Below, in pieces: positions 1 to 6,271 of a stretch of 9,710 bases of DNA (positions within the stretch are counted from its first letter, which is position 1; the number at the start of each line of letters is the position of its first letter). Under the pieces are notes generated by a model. It made no database searches. It saw only the letters and a program-made list of their open reading frames with translations, and was not told where the DNA came from. Origin of the DNA: an uncultured Gammaproteobacteria bacterium (GTDB taxonomy: Bacteria > Pseudomonadota > Gammaproteobacteria > GCA-2729495); contig CAMYJV010000105.1 in NCBI GenBank assembly GCA_947258805.1, positions 10,102 through 19,811 on the forward strand, written 5' to 3'. The position numbers and the translations under genes are program-made.

Positions 1-24
1 CGGCGGCTTGCCCACGGCCGCGCG

Positions 25-29
25 AAGGA
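25..29 (+). promoter_or_regulatory. Shine-Dalgarno AAGGA that sets the cysB start at GTG 38
   Basis: AAGGA ends 8 bases before the GTG at 38. That spacing is normal, and it selects GTG 38 over the upstream in-frame TTG at 8. The choice is supported independently because residues T100, T102, Q103 and T149 then carry the same numbers as in characterised CysB. Confidence 0.6.
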
Positions 30-37
30 TCGCCGAC

Positions 38-1048
38 GTGACACTCCAGCAACTGCGCTATCTCCTTGGCATCGCCGATGCCGGGCTCAACATCACTGCC
101 GCTGCCGAGCGCCTGTACACCAGCCAGCCCGGCATCAGCAAGCAGCTCAAGCTCCTCGAGCAGGAGCTGGGCGTGCAGCTGTTCACGCGCAAGGGCAAGA
201 GCCTGACCGCCATCACCCCGGCGGGGCGCGATGTCATCTCGCGGGCCCGGAAAATTACTCGCGAGGTGGACAACATCAAGAGCCTGGCGCGGAATATTTC
301 GGGCGAGGAGGAGGGCACCCTGTCCATCGCCACGACGCACACCCAGGCTCGCTATGTGCTGCCGGAGATTGTCCGGACCTTTCGCGATCGTTATCCGAAA
401 GTCAGCCTCGAGCTCCACCAGGGCACGTCGGAACAGATTGCTGAACTGGTGGCCGGCGGTCGAGTGGACTTTGCCATTGCCACGGGGTCGCGCAACCTGT
501 TTCCCGGCCTCGTGCTGTTACCGGTCTATCACTGGGACCGCATCGTGCTGACGCCGCGAGACCACGCCCTGACGAAACTCTCGGGCAAGCTGGACCTGCC
601 CACGCTCGCGCAGTATCCGCTGATCACCTACGTCTTCAGTGCCACCGGTGAATCATCATTCAAGAACGCCTTCGCCGAGCAGGGCCTGGAACCGGACGTC
701 GTGTTCACGGCGCGTGACGCCGACATCATCAAGACCTATGTGCGGATGGGCATGGGGGTTGGAGTGGTGGCGGCCATGTCTTACGAGTGCCAGGACGAGC
801 GCGACCTCGAAGCGCTGGATGCGGAGGGCCTGTTCCCGCGCGTGACAACCTGGCTGGGCTATCGCCGCGATGCGGTGCTGCGCGACTACATGGTGGATTT
901 CATGAGTCTGTTCGCCCCGCACCTCACGCCGGAGCTCATTCGTGACGTGCGCGAGACAGATACCCAGGCACAGGTGGATGCGCTGCTCGCCGACGTCGCC
1001 TTGCCGATTCGCGGCGGTTGCGGCAATGAAGTGGCGGAAGCGGCTTGA
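38..1048 (+). CDS. cysB: CysB, LysR-family master regulator of sulfur assimilation
   Basis: Cytoplasmic LysR-type transcription factor. In enterics it activates the cys regulon when N-acetylserine is present and sulfur is limiting. I read 336 residues from GTG 38, because an AAGGA Shine-Dalgarno lies 8 bases upstream and because residue numbering then matches enteric CysB. The winged helix-turn-helix covers about residues 1-60 and includes LYTSQPGISKQ (26-36). The effector domain holds TTHTQARY with T100, T102 and Q103, and then T149 in DFAIAT. These coincide with the sulfate/inducer-binding positions known from Klebsiella CysB; the T202 equivalent is T203 in FSATG. The enteric protein is 324 residues, and the extra dozen here are a C-terminal tail. 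It converges on cysH with a 54-base gap. Its own promoter lies outside the window. An in-frame TTG at 8 would add ten residues but lacks an equally good ribosome site. Confidence 0.95.
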   Translation: MTLQQLRYLLGIADAGLNITAAAERLYTSQPGISKQLKLLEQELGVQLFTRKGKSLTAITPAGRDVISRARKITREVDNIKSLARNISGEEEGTLSIATTHTQARYVLPEIVRTFRDRYPKVSLELHQGTSEQIAELVAGGRVDFAIATGSRNLFPGLVLLPVYHWDRIVLTPRDHALTKLSGKLDLPTLAQYPLITYVFSATGESSFKNAFAEQGLEPDVVFTARDADIIKTYVRMGMGVGVVAAMSYECQDERDLEALDAEGLFPRVTTWLGYRRDAVLRDYMVDFMSLFAPHLTPELIRDVRETDTQAQVDALLADVALPIRGGCGNEVAEAA

Positions 1049-1063
1049 GTTCATGCAACTGGT

Positions 1064-1084
1064 CTGGCGGGGTACACCGGCCAG
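1064..1084. terminator. Hairpin between convergent cysB and cysH, possible terminator
   Basis: CTGGC (1064-1068) pairs with GCCAG (1080-1084). After a one-base bulge, GG (1069-1070) pairs with CC (1077-1078), leaving the loop GGTACA. It sits in the 54-base gap between two converging genes, where a bidirectional terminator is expected. No T-run follows on either strand, so intrinsic termination is not shown and Rho could be used instead. Confidence 0.3.
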
Positions 1085-1102
1085 CCTGAGTTCCGGCGCG
1101 GC

Positions 1103-1891
1103 CTACAGGGAAGCGAGGTCGATGTCGTGCAGGCCGCACTCTCGCTTCAAACCGAAAAAGCGCGTTTCCTGGGCCGTGTTCACCTCATGGAGCGATCGCG
1201 TGGTGTGCACGTCGCCGATCGATACGTAACCCTGTTCCCAGAGCGGGTGATAGGGGAGGTCGTGGCGCTTCAGATACAGAAAGACATCGCGGTCATTCCA
1301 GTCGGCAATGGCATGGACCTTCCAGCGGTCGCCTGACCACGACAGGAACGGCGTGTCCGCGCGGCTCTCGCTCTGGTCGCGACGCAGCCCGGCGAACCAC
1401 GTGCCGGCCTGGAGTTCACGCAGCGCGCGTTCCATGGGTTCGACCTTGTTGTCACGATTGTACGCGTCAATGCCGGCGACCCCCTGTTCCCAGCGTTGGC
1501 CGTGCAGGGCTTCCTGCCATGCCGGGCTCAACGGATTGCGATAGACCTGCAGGTTCAGCTTGAGGCGCTCCTTGAGGGTTGCCACGAAGCGGTAGGTCTC
1601 AGGGAACAGGTAGCCGGTATCGATGAAGATCACCGGAATGTCGGGCCGCTGGCTCGTGACCAGGTGCAGAGACACCGCCGCCTGGGCGCCGAAGCTCGAC
1701 GACATCACGTGGGTGCCCGGCAGGTTGTCCAGCGCCCAGGCCACGCGTTCCTCGGCACTGAGGCCCGAGAAACGGCGGTTGCAGTGGGCCAGCGCCAGCT
1801 CGCGGGATTCGTCTTCGTCCAGCGCACCGCATTCGCCCTGGTTGTCCGGGTAGCTCAGCTTTTCGGCAGTGTTGGCGGCGTAACGGCTCAT
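1103..1891 (-). CDS. cysH: CysH, phosphoadenylyl-sulfate (PAPS) reductase
   Basis: Cytoplasmic thioredoxin-dependent reductase that converts PAPS to sulfite and adenosine 3',5'-bisphosphate in assimilatory sulfate reduction. It has 262 residues against about 244 in E. coli; the extra length is at the N-terminus. The PP-loop-type nucleotide site SSSFGAQAA is at 64-72, [14 protein letters not shown] at 89-102, [10 protein letters not shown] at 168-177 and [12 protein letters not shown] at 216-227. The catalytic cysteine is C252 in KRECGLH near the C-terminus. The only cysteines are 21, 37 and 252, so the paired cysteines that bind the [4Fe-4S] cluster of APS reductases are absent. This supports PAPS rather than APS as substrate. 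AGGA lies just upstream of the ATG at 1891. It is divergent from the aminotransferase gene, and the shared region holds a LysR-type dyad suited to CysB control. Confidence 0.95.
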   Translation of the reverse strand: MSRYAANTAEKLSYPDNQGECGALDEDESRELALAHCNRRFSGLSAEERVAWALDNLPGTHVMSSSFGAQAAVSLHLVTSQRPDIPVIFIDTGYLFPETYRFVATLKERLKLNLQVYRNPLSPAWQEALHGQRWEQGVAGIDAYNRDNKVEPMERALRELQAGTWFAGLRRDQSESRADTPFLSWSGDRWKVHAIADWNDRDVFLYLKRHDLPYHPLWEQGYVSIGDVHTTRSLHEVNTAQETRFFGLKRECGLHDIDLASL

Positions 1892-1929
1892 GAATCCTGG
1901 TATTGGCGGGCCCGAGGGCGGGAAGCCAA

Positions 1930-1958
1930 GGTATAGCCCGGGCTCGACGGCGTGAACG
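1930..1958 (-). promoter_or_regulatory. Candidate cysH promoter (weak -35)
   Basis: On the minus strand a -10-like TATACC (1935 to 1930) lies 17 bases from a poor -35-like CGTTCA (1958 to 1953). It is about 40 bases upstream of the cysH ATG. The weak -35 fits an activator-dependent promoter, as cys promoters generally are. The predicted transcription start is near 1923, which places the dyad at 1967-1982 just upstream of the -35 hexamer. The assignment is from pattern only. Confidence 0.3.
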
Positions 1959-1966
1959 TCGGAGTT

Positions 1967-1982
1967 GTTATCCCGGTATAAC
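1967..1982. promoter_or_regulatory. LysR-type dyad, candidate CysB operator between cysH and aminotransferase
   Basis: GTTATCCCGGTATAAC is an inverted repeat with seven of eight base pairs complementary (GTTAT/ATAAC arms around CCGG). It contains the T-N11-A spacing typical of LysR-family binding boxes. The right arm contains TATAAC (1977-1982), a five-of-six match to a -10 hexamer for the rightward gene. The whole dyad sits upstream of the candidate cysH -35. A bound regulator could therefore activate cysH and block the aminotransferase promoter. The assignment to CysB is inferred from proximity and family knowledge only. Confidence 0.45.
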
Positions 1983-2000
1983 TAGCGATTATTTTCAGGC

Positions 2001-2007
2001 AGGAGGG
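2001..2007 (+). promoter_or_regulatory. Strong Shine-Dalgarno AGGAGGG for the aminotransferase
   Basis: AGGAGGG lies 6 bases before the ATG at 2014. It fixes the start there rather than at in-frame upstream codons, and so places a twin-arginine signal at the very N-terminus. Confidence 0.7.
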
Positions 2008-2013
2008 CGAGCC

Positions 2014-3111
2014 ATGACTGAGCGTTTAACCCGGCGGGCGTTGCTGGGCGGGGCACTGGTGGGTCTGACCGCGATGCCCATGTGGGCGCGGAACGCCGGC
2101 CGCCCGCCCGGCATGCGACGCCTGATTGCGAACGAGAATCCCTATGGTCCGTCGCCCGCGGCCCGGGCCGCTGCAGTGCAGGCCGTGCAGAACGGGTGGC
2201 GGTACGCGGTGCGGGAAGTGACCAGCCTGAAGGCGGATATCGCCACCCTGGAGGGGGTAGACCCCGACCAGGTGATGGTCTGCGCCGGCTCTACCGAGGC
2301 CCTGCGGGTGGCCGCCCTGGCCGTGGCAGGGCGGGGCGGGCGCGTGGTGGCGGCGAGCCCGACTTTTTTCTTTCTGCCCGACTACGCCCGCAAGCTGGGC
2401 TGTGACGTGGTGGAAGTGCCGCTGGACGATACGATGACCCACGACCTCGACGCGATGGCGGCGGCGGTCAACCCGGCAACGCGGCTGGTGTATGTCTGCA
2501 ACCCGAACAATCCCACCGGTACGCAGCTGGACACTGACCGGCTCAAGGCCTTCATCGCGGCGGTGGGTCCGCGCACGCCGGTGCTGGTGGACGAAGCCTA
2601 CCTGGATCTCAATCCTGACTGGCGCGCGCTGACCGCGGTGGCGCGAGTGCGCGCCGGGGACGCCGTGATCGTCACGCGCACCTTTTCGAAATTGCACGGC
2701 ATGGCCGGTCTGCGCGTCGGCTATGCGGTGGGACCTGCCGAACTCGTTCAGCGCCTGGAAGCGCTGCGGGTCTCGCAGATGAGTTACCCGGGCGTGCTCG
2801 CCGCCGCGGCCAGCCTGCAGGACGAAGAGTTCCTGGCCTTCAGCCGGGCGCAAGTTGGCGAGGGCCGGGAGATCACCACCGCAGCCTTCGACGAACTCGG
2901 CCTCAAGTACGTGCCGAGTCACGGCAACTTCGTGTTCTTCGACACCGGTGGCTCGCCGCGGGCCTTTGCCGCGGGCATGCGCGAGCGGGGCATCCTGACG
3001 GGCATGCCGTCGGCGGCCTATCCCAGCTGGAGCCGGGTCAGCATGGGCCGGGTGGAAGACATGCGCGCTTTTGCCACCGCCGCCGGCGATTATTTTCGGC
3101 CTGGCGGATGA
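2014..3111 (+). CDS. Tat-exported HisC-like PLP aminotransferase
   Basis: Fold-type I PLP enzyme of the histidinol-phosphate aminotransferase family, 365 residues. PLP-family marks in order: ANENPYGPSPAA at 39-50, GSTEAL at 92-97 (phosphate binding), CNPNNPTG at 162-169, VDEAYL at 192-197 with the pyridine-nitrogen aspartate D193, TFSKLHGMAGLRVGYA at 223-238 with Schiff-base K226, and R341 as the likely substrate carboxylate arginine. Residues 1-25 read as a Tat signal: T6-R7-R8-A-L-L, a hydrophobic stretch and a possible cleavage after MWA (25). Tat export suits an enzyme that folds around PLP in the cytoplasm. A periplasmic or membrane-facing location makes a role in histidine biosynthesis unlikely; the substrate is unknown. 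The stop overlaps the start of the next gene (ATGA), so the two are probably translationally coupled. The fold is certain; export is a prediction. Confidence 0.85.
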   Translation: MTERLTRRALLGGALVGLTAMPMWARNAGRPPGMRRLIANENPYGPSPAARAAAVQAVQNGWRYAVREVTSLKADIATLEGVDPDQVMVCAGSTEALRVAALAVAGRGGRVVAASPTFFFLPDYARKLGCDVVEVPLDDTMTHDLDAMAAAVNPATRLVYVCNPNNPTGTQLDTDRLKAFIAAVGPRTPVLVDEAYLDLNPDWRALTAVARVRAGDAVIVTRTFSKLHGMAGLRVGYAVGPAELVQRLEALRVSQMSYPGVLAAAASLQDEEFLAFSRAQVGEGREITTAAFDELGLKYVPSHGNFVFFDTGGSPRAFAAGMRERGILTGMPSAAYPSWSRVSMGRVEDMRAFATAAGDYFRPGG

Positions 3112-4076
3112 GTCGCGGGGCGCCGGTCAGCGCGCCGGGGCGGGGCATCACGCTGATGTGTGCCGGCGTGCTGTCCATGCTGGGCCTGGACATCACGGCG
3201 AAGTGGCTGCTGGCTACCTACGCGCTGCCGCAACTGGTGCTGCTGCGCTGCAGTTTCTCGCTGCTGCTGATCCTGGTGTATGCCTGCTACCAAATGGGTC
3301 CGCGCACGCTTCGTACCCGGCGGCCACAGTGGCACGCGCTGCGTTCGGTGCTGATGGCCGGATCCATGTTCGCGTTTTTTTACGCGCTGCCGCGCATGCC
3401 GCTGGCTGACGTGCTGATCCTGGCCTTTGCCGCGCCCCTGATCGTCACGGCCCTGTCGTGGCCCTTGCTCGGTGAACCGGTGGGGCCCTGGCGCTGGGGC
3501 GCTGTGCTGACGGGTTTTGCCGGCGTGCTGGTCGTGCTCCAGCCCGGCGCCGGCCTGATCGCCCCGGCCGCGCTGGTGGCGCTGTGCGGCTCGTTTCTTT
3601 ACGCGCTGTTGTCCCTGAGCGCGCGCCGGCTGAGTGTCACGGAGTCCACAGCGGCATTGAGCCTGTACCTGTTTCCGGTGCCGATGCTGATCAGCGTGCC
3701 TTTTGCGCTGGGGGCCTGGCTGCCGCCGTCGCCGGTGGATTGGCTGCTCTTTGCCGCCTGCGGCCTGTTTGGCGGGCTGGCCTTTGTGCTGATTACCGGC
3801 GCCTTTCGCCATGCGCCCGCCGCGCTGCTGGTGCCCTTCGAGTACACGGGCCTGGTATGGGCCGCAGGAGCCGGGTTCCTGATCTGGGGTGAGGTGCCTA
3901 CCGTGGCCACCTGGGTGGGCGGGGCGATGATCACCGCCAGCGGTCTGTTCATTCTGTATCGGGAAACCCGCAATCACCGCGCCCAGCCGCAGGCGGACTT
4001 TCCGCTACAGGAGTCCGTGGTTCCCAGGGCCGGGGCGCCGGATCCGGGCAGGCGGCAGGAAGGCGGCATGGGTTAG
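3108..4076 (+). CDS. EamA/DMT-superfamily permease
   Basis: Inner-membrane drug/metabolite transporter with two EamA repeats, 322 residues and about ten hydrophobic segments between residues 13 and 284. The end of repeat one carries LLGEPVGPWRWGAVL (120-134) and repeat two carries IWGEVPTVATWVGG (259-272). These are the conserved glutamate regions (E122, E262) usual in EamA proteins. The last 36 residues form a hydrophilic, probably cytoplasmic tail. The ATG at 3108 overlaps the aminotransferase stop, so both proteins are likely made from one message. Family members often export amino acids or related metabolites. A link to the substrate or product of the upstream aminotransferase is a reasonable inference but is not shown. 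No particular substrate can be assigned. Confidence 0.88.
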   Translation: MSRGAPVSAPGRGITLMCAGVLSMLGLDITAKWLLATYALPQLVLLRCSFSLLLILVYACYQMGPRTLRTRRPQWHALRSVLMAGSMFAFFYALPRMPLADVLILAFAAPLIVTALSWPLLGEPVGPWRWGAVLTGFAGVLVVLQPGAGLIAPAALVALCGSFLYALLSLSARRLSVTESTAALSLYLFPVPMLISVPFALGAWLPPSPVDWLLFAACGLFGGLAFVLITGAFRHAPAALLVPFEYTGLVWAAGAGFLIWGEVPTVATWVGGAMITASGLFILYRETRNHRAQPQADFPLQESVVPRAGAPDPGRRQEGGMG

Positions 4077-4113
4077 AATCCACGCTTCTGGTACGCGAGC
4101 AAAATGACGCCGA

Positions 4114-4980
4114 ATGGCGAAGACCCTCACACTGATTTACCACGCCGCGAAGGTGCGGCTGGGCTTCCTGATCATGGCCTGCGCGTTGGCCGGCATCGCG
4201 GTCAGCCCGGGCGACGGTCTGTCGCCCTGGCGCGTGCTGGTGCTGGGCCTGGCCGTGCTGGTGGCTTCTTCCGCCGCCGGGGCCTTCAACCAGCTGTACG
4301 AACGCGACCTGGATGCCAGGATGAAACGCACACGCGGCCGTGCATTCGTCACGGGGCGACTGCGCGCCAACTGGTACTGGGTTGCCGGTCTCACGCTGAT
4401 CACTTTGCTGGCGCTGCTGGCCGCCGCCATGGCCACGAACGTGCTCGCTGCCTTCTATATATTCCTCGGCGCGTTCACCTACGGAATCATCTACACGGTG
4501 TGGCTGAAGCGGCGCACCTGGCTGAACATCGTAATCGGCGGCCTGGCCGGCAGCTTTGCGGTGATGGCGGGTGCGGCAGCCGTCGGGGCCACCTTGGCGC
4601 CGGCGCCGGTGCTGATGGCCGTGGTGCTGTTCCTGTGGACGCCGCCACATTTCTGGGCGCTGGCTTACGCCTGCAAGGCCGACTACGCCGCCGCCGGCGT
4701 GCCGATGCTGCCGGTGGTCGCACCGGAGCCCGTGGCCATGTGGTCGATCTTCGGGCACACGCTGGTACTGGTAGTGCTCTCCCTGGCCCTCGGCCTGTAC
4801 GGGATGGGCTGGATCTACCTGGTGGCGGCGCTGGCCGGCGGCCTGTACTTTCTGCGCGAGAGCCTGCGCCTGGCCCTGCAGCCTTCAACGGCCCAGGCGT
4901 GGCGGACCTTCGCGGCCTCAATCGTACAGCTGGGGCTGCTGCTGACCGGGGCAATTATCGACAACCTGGCCCTTGGCTGA
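4114..4980 (+). CDS. ctaB: CtaB/CyoE-type UbiA prenyltransferase, divergent heme O synthase
   Basis: Polytopic inner-membrane prenyltransferase of 288 residues with about eight to nine helices. Family members transfer a farnesyl group to protoheme to give heme O for heme-copper oxidases. The first Asp-rich motif is intact: NQLYERDLDARMKRTRGR at 59-76. Other CtaB hallmarks are YTVWLKRRTWLNIVIGG (127-143), LFLWTPPHFWALA (172-184) and DYAAAGVPMLPVV (190-202). Two hallmarks differ from E. coli CyoE and Bacillus CtaB. The usual N-terminal KP motif reads AKVRLG (12-17), and the PP plus aromatic after the GG reads SFAVMAGAAA (147-156). No oxidase subunit, ctaA or SCO gene is adjacent. It starts 37 bases after the permease gene with no clear Shine-Dalgarno, so it may be read through from the upstream operon. 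Another prenyl acceptor cannot be excluded. Confidence 0.82.
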   Translation: MAKTLTLIYHAAKVRLGFLIMACALAGIAVSPGDGLSPWRVLVLGLAVLVASSAAGAFNQLYERDLDARMKRTRGRAFVTGRLRANWYWVAGLTLITLLALLAAAMATNVLAAFYIFLGAFTYGIIYTVWLKRRTWLNIVIGGLAGSFAVMAGAAAVGATLAPAPVLMAVVLFLWTPPHFWALAYACKADYAAAGVPMLPVVAPEPVAMWSIFGHTLVLVVLSLALGLYGMGWIYLVAALAGGLYFLRESLRLALQPSTAQAWRTFAASIVQLGLLLTGAIIDNLALG

Positions 4981-5002
4981 CCCGGCGGCAGGCCTGGCCG
5001 GG
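4981..5002. terminator. GC-rich hairpin between convergent ctaB and the PON-like gene
   Basis: CCCGGC (4981-4986) pairs with GCCGGG (4997-5002) around a ten-base loop. It begins directly after the ctaB stop in a 30-base gap between converging genes. No T-run follows on either strand, so a terminator role is inferred from position. Confidence 0.35.
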
Positions 5003-5010
5003 GCCCCGCG

Positions 5011-6075
5011 TCAATTCAGCGTGCAGACGAGCAGCTTGCGGGCGGTAATGGAGCCGATCAGCAGCAGGTTGTCGTACCTGACGCCGACGCTGCTTGCCGA
5101 GATCTCGCGCCCGTTATTCAGATAGATGTCGGCCTGCGCGCGCACGTCCGCTAGTTCCACGCGGCGCACCTGCGACGGGGCTGGCTTGCCCTGGGCAAAA
5201 TGCTGAATGAGCTTCATCGTATTTGCGTGGGCGCCGATCCACAGGCTGCCGTCTTCGGCCACGTCGAGATTGTCCGGTGACGTGTCCACCGCGATGCGAT
5301 CCACTTCTGTCAGGCTGCCATCGTCCGGGTCCCGTTCCAGCACCCGGACTCGCTGCGCCGAGGTTTCGGCAACATAAATAGTGCTGCCGTCGGCCGATGC
5401 GGTGATGCCGCCGCCGGACGCAATGTCGCTGACGACCACACTGATGTCGTCGTTATTCACGTACGTGAGGGGCGAGCCACCGATACCGATCTGCTGCAGG
5501 ATATTGCCGATCGTGCTGGTCGCCTTGTCGTTGGCGACGTAGACCTGTCGCGGGCCCACGGCCACGATGTCGTTCGGCGATACCAGCATCGGGTCGCTGA
5601 TCGTTTCCACGTGCCGGAACAGGCCAGGCGATCTTTCTTCGAAAATCTCCAGCATTTCCGGTTCGCTGCCGCGGTTTACCGGATGATTCAGGGCGAACAG
5701 CGTGCGGCGTCCCCGCTCGTCGACGTACAGACTGAGCCCGTGGGGCCGGAAGTGGTCCGGCTGGCTCAGCAACGCACGTTCGGCGCGCAACGGTTTCAGG
5801 TTGAGGTTGACTCGCATCACCGTGCCCTGCACATCCGTGTCGCCGTCAACCAGCGCCTGGCGGTCCAGCACAGACAGGTAGGCCAGCCCGCGGGGCCGGT
5901 CCAGCTGGATGTCCTCTGCGCTGCCATCCAGCGGCAGCGGCTCGCAGGTGCCGGCGAAACTGGATTCCACGTCCCGGAAGAAGTGTCCGCGCCAGGCGAC
6001 GATCATGGTGAAGATGAGCCCCACCGCCAGCGCAAGGCCGATCAGCCGCAGAAAAAGGCGAATGAGCTTGCGCAT
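5011..6075 (-). CDS. Membrane-anchored paraoxonase/arylesterase-like beta-propeller protein
   Basis: Six-bladed propeller of the paraoxonase/SMP-30 type, 354 residues against 355 in human PON1. These are calcium-dependent lactonases or esterases. An uncleaved-looking N-terminal membrane segment (about 4-27) places the domain in the periplasm, much as PON1 keeps its N-terminal helix. Residues that line up with PON1 are C44 and C351 (the disulfide C42-C353), E54-D55 (calcium ligands), H112 in RPHGLS and H131 in LNHP (the His pair H115/H134), N168-D169 in SPNDIVAVG, D268-N269 in PDNL, and H283 in GAHANTMK. The loop that supplies calcium ligand N224 in PON1 (ANGI) reads GGGI here, so one ligand seems absent. 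It converges on ctaB and diverges from the MFS gene. The alignment is from memory of the family; substrate and activity are unknown. Confidence 0.85.
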   Translation of the reverse strand: MRKLIRLFLRLIGLALAVGLIFTMIVAWRGHFFRDVESSFAGTCEPLPLDGSAEDIQLDRPRGLAYLSVLDRQALVDGDTDVQGTVMRVNLNLKPLRAERALLSQPDHFRPHGLSLYVDERGRRTLFALNHPVNRGSEPEMLEIFEERSPGLFRHVETISDPMLVSPNDIVAVGPRQVYVANDKATSTIGNILQQIGIGGSPLTYVNNDDISVVVSDIASGGGITASADGSTIYVAETSAQRVRVLERDPDDGSLTEVDRIAVDTSPDNLDVAEDGSLWIGAHANTMKLIQHFAQGKPAPSQVRRVELADVRAQADIYLNNGREISASSVGVRYDNLLLIGSITARKLLVCTLN

Positions 6076-6104
6076 GCGCGGGATTCCAGAACAGCAGGGC
6101 GCCT

Positions 6105-6110
6105 ATTCTA
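6105..6110 (-). promoter_or_regulatory. Candidate -10 element of the PON-like gene
   Basis: On the minus strand the hexamer reads TAGAAT, five of six matching TATAAT, about 30 bases upstream of the ATG at 6075. I find no convincing -35 at 16-18 bases, so this is a weak call. Confidence 0.25.
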
Positions 6111-6152
6111 GACGCTATCCAGCGACTCCGCAGCGCCGCAAAACCCCTTACC

Positions 6153-6179
6153 CTGGCAGGGCGAAACGTTTGCAGCCAG
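6153..6179. promoter_or_regulatory. Candidate operator: AAACGTTT core inside CTGGC/GCCAG arms
   Basis: The perfect 8-base palindrome AAACGTTT (6164-6171) is flanked by the inverted arms CTGGC (6153-6157) and GCCAG (6175-6179). The centres of core and arms differ by 1.5 bases. A/T-rich arms around a central CG are typical of LacI/PurR-family operators. It lies between the divergent PON-like and MFS genes, where one regulator could control both. No regulator gene of that kind is inside the window. Confidence 0.35.
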
Positions 6180-6213
6180 ATCACTGTATGGTCGGCCCGA
6201 TCAGCACGTTTGT

Positions 6214-6246
6214 GCCGCGCCGGCAAGAACATAACCATGGCGCGGC
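6214..6246 (+). other. GC-rich inverted repeat in the MFS leader
   Basis: GCCGCGCC (6214-6221) and GGCGCGGC (6239-6246) are perfect 8-base inverted arms around 17 bases. The right arm ends 15 bases before the MFS Shine-Dalgarno. The left arm overlaps a smaller alternative hairpin, GCAC (6204-6207)/GTGC (6212-6215). If transcribed, these would be two mutually exclusive leader structures. It could also be a protein-binding dyad. Confidence 0.35.
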
Positions 6247-6261
6247 CTATCAGCTTGGGCG

Positions 6262-6266
6262 GGAGG
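6262..6266 (+). promoter_or_regulatory. Shine-Dalgarno GGAGG that sets the MFS start at GTG 6272
   Basis: GGAGG ends 5 bases before GTG 6272. This selects a GTG start and excludes the long in-frame upstream extension, which would run back through the divergent promoter region and the PON-like gene. Confidence 0.65.
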
Positions 6267-6271
6267 ATTTA

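Noticed and set aside
942..1229. Forward frame overlapping the cysB end and cysH, considered as a frameshifted cysB tail or small gene
   Set aside because: CysB is full length in its own frame, and the translation of the other frame shows no homology-like motif or ribosome site.
1103..1891. APS reductase rather than PAPS reductase
   Set aside because: The paired cysteines that bind the iron-sulfur cluster are missing. Only C21, C37 and C252 are present, which fits the thioredoxin-dependent PAPS type.
2026..2922. Long antisense open frame opposite the aminotransferase
   Set aside because: It is a GC-rich codon-bias shadow: low-complexity His/Arg/Gly-rich translation, no recognisable domain, and it lies wholly within a well-supported gene.
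3090..3977. Long antisense open frame opposite the EamA permease
   Set aside because: The translation is a Gln/His/Arg-rich shadow of a membrane protein's codons, with no motif or ribosome site.
3949..5048. Antisense frame 3949-4758 and forward frame 4104-5048 overlapping ctaB
   Set aside because: Both are out-of-frame shadows. The frame at 4114 carries all CtaB motifs.
5909..6271. In-frame upstream extension of the MFS protein
   Set aside because: It would run over the divergent promoter region and the PON-like gene start. GGAGG plus GTG 6272 explains the start.
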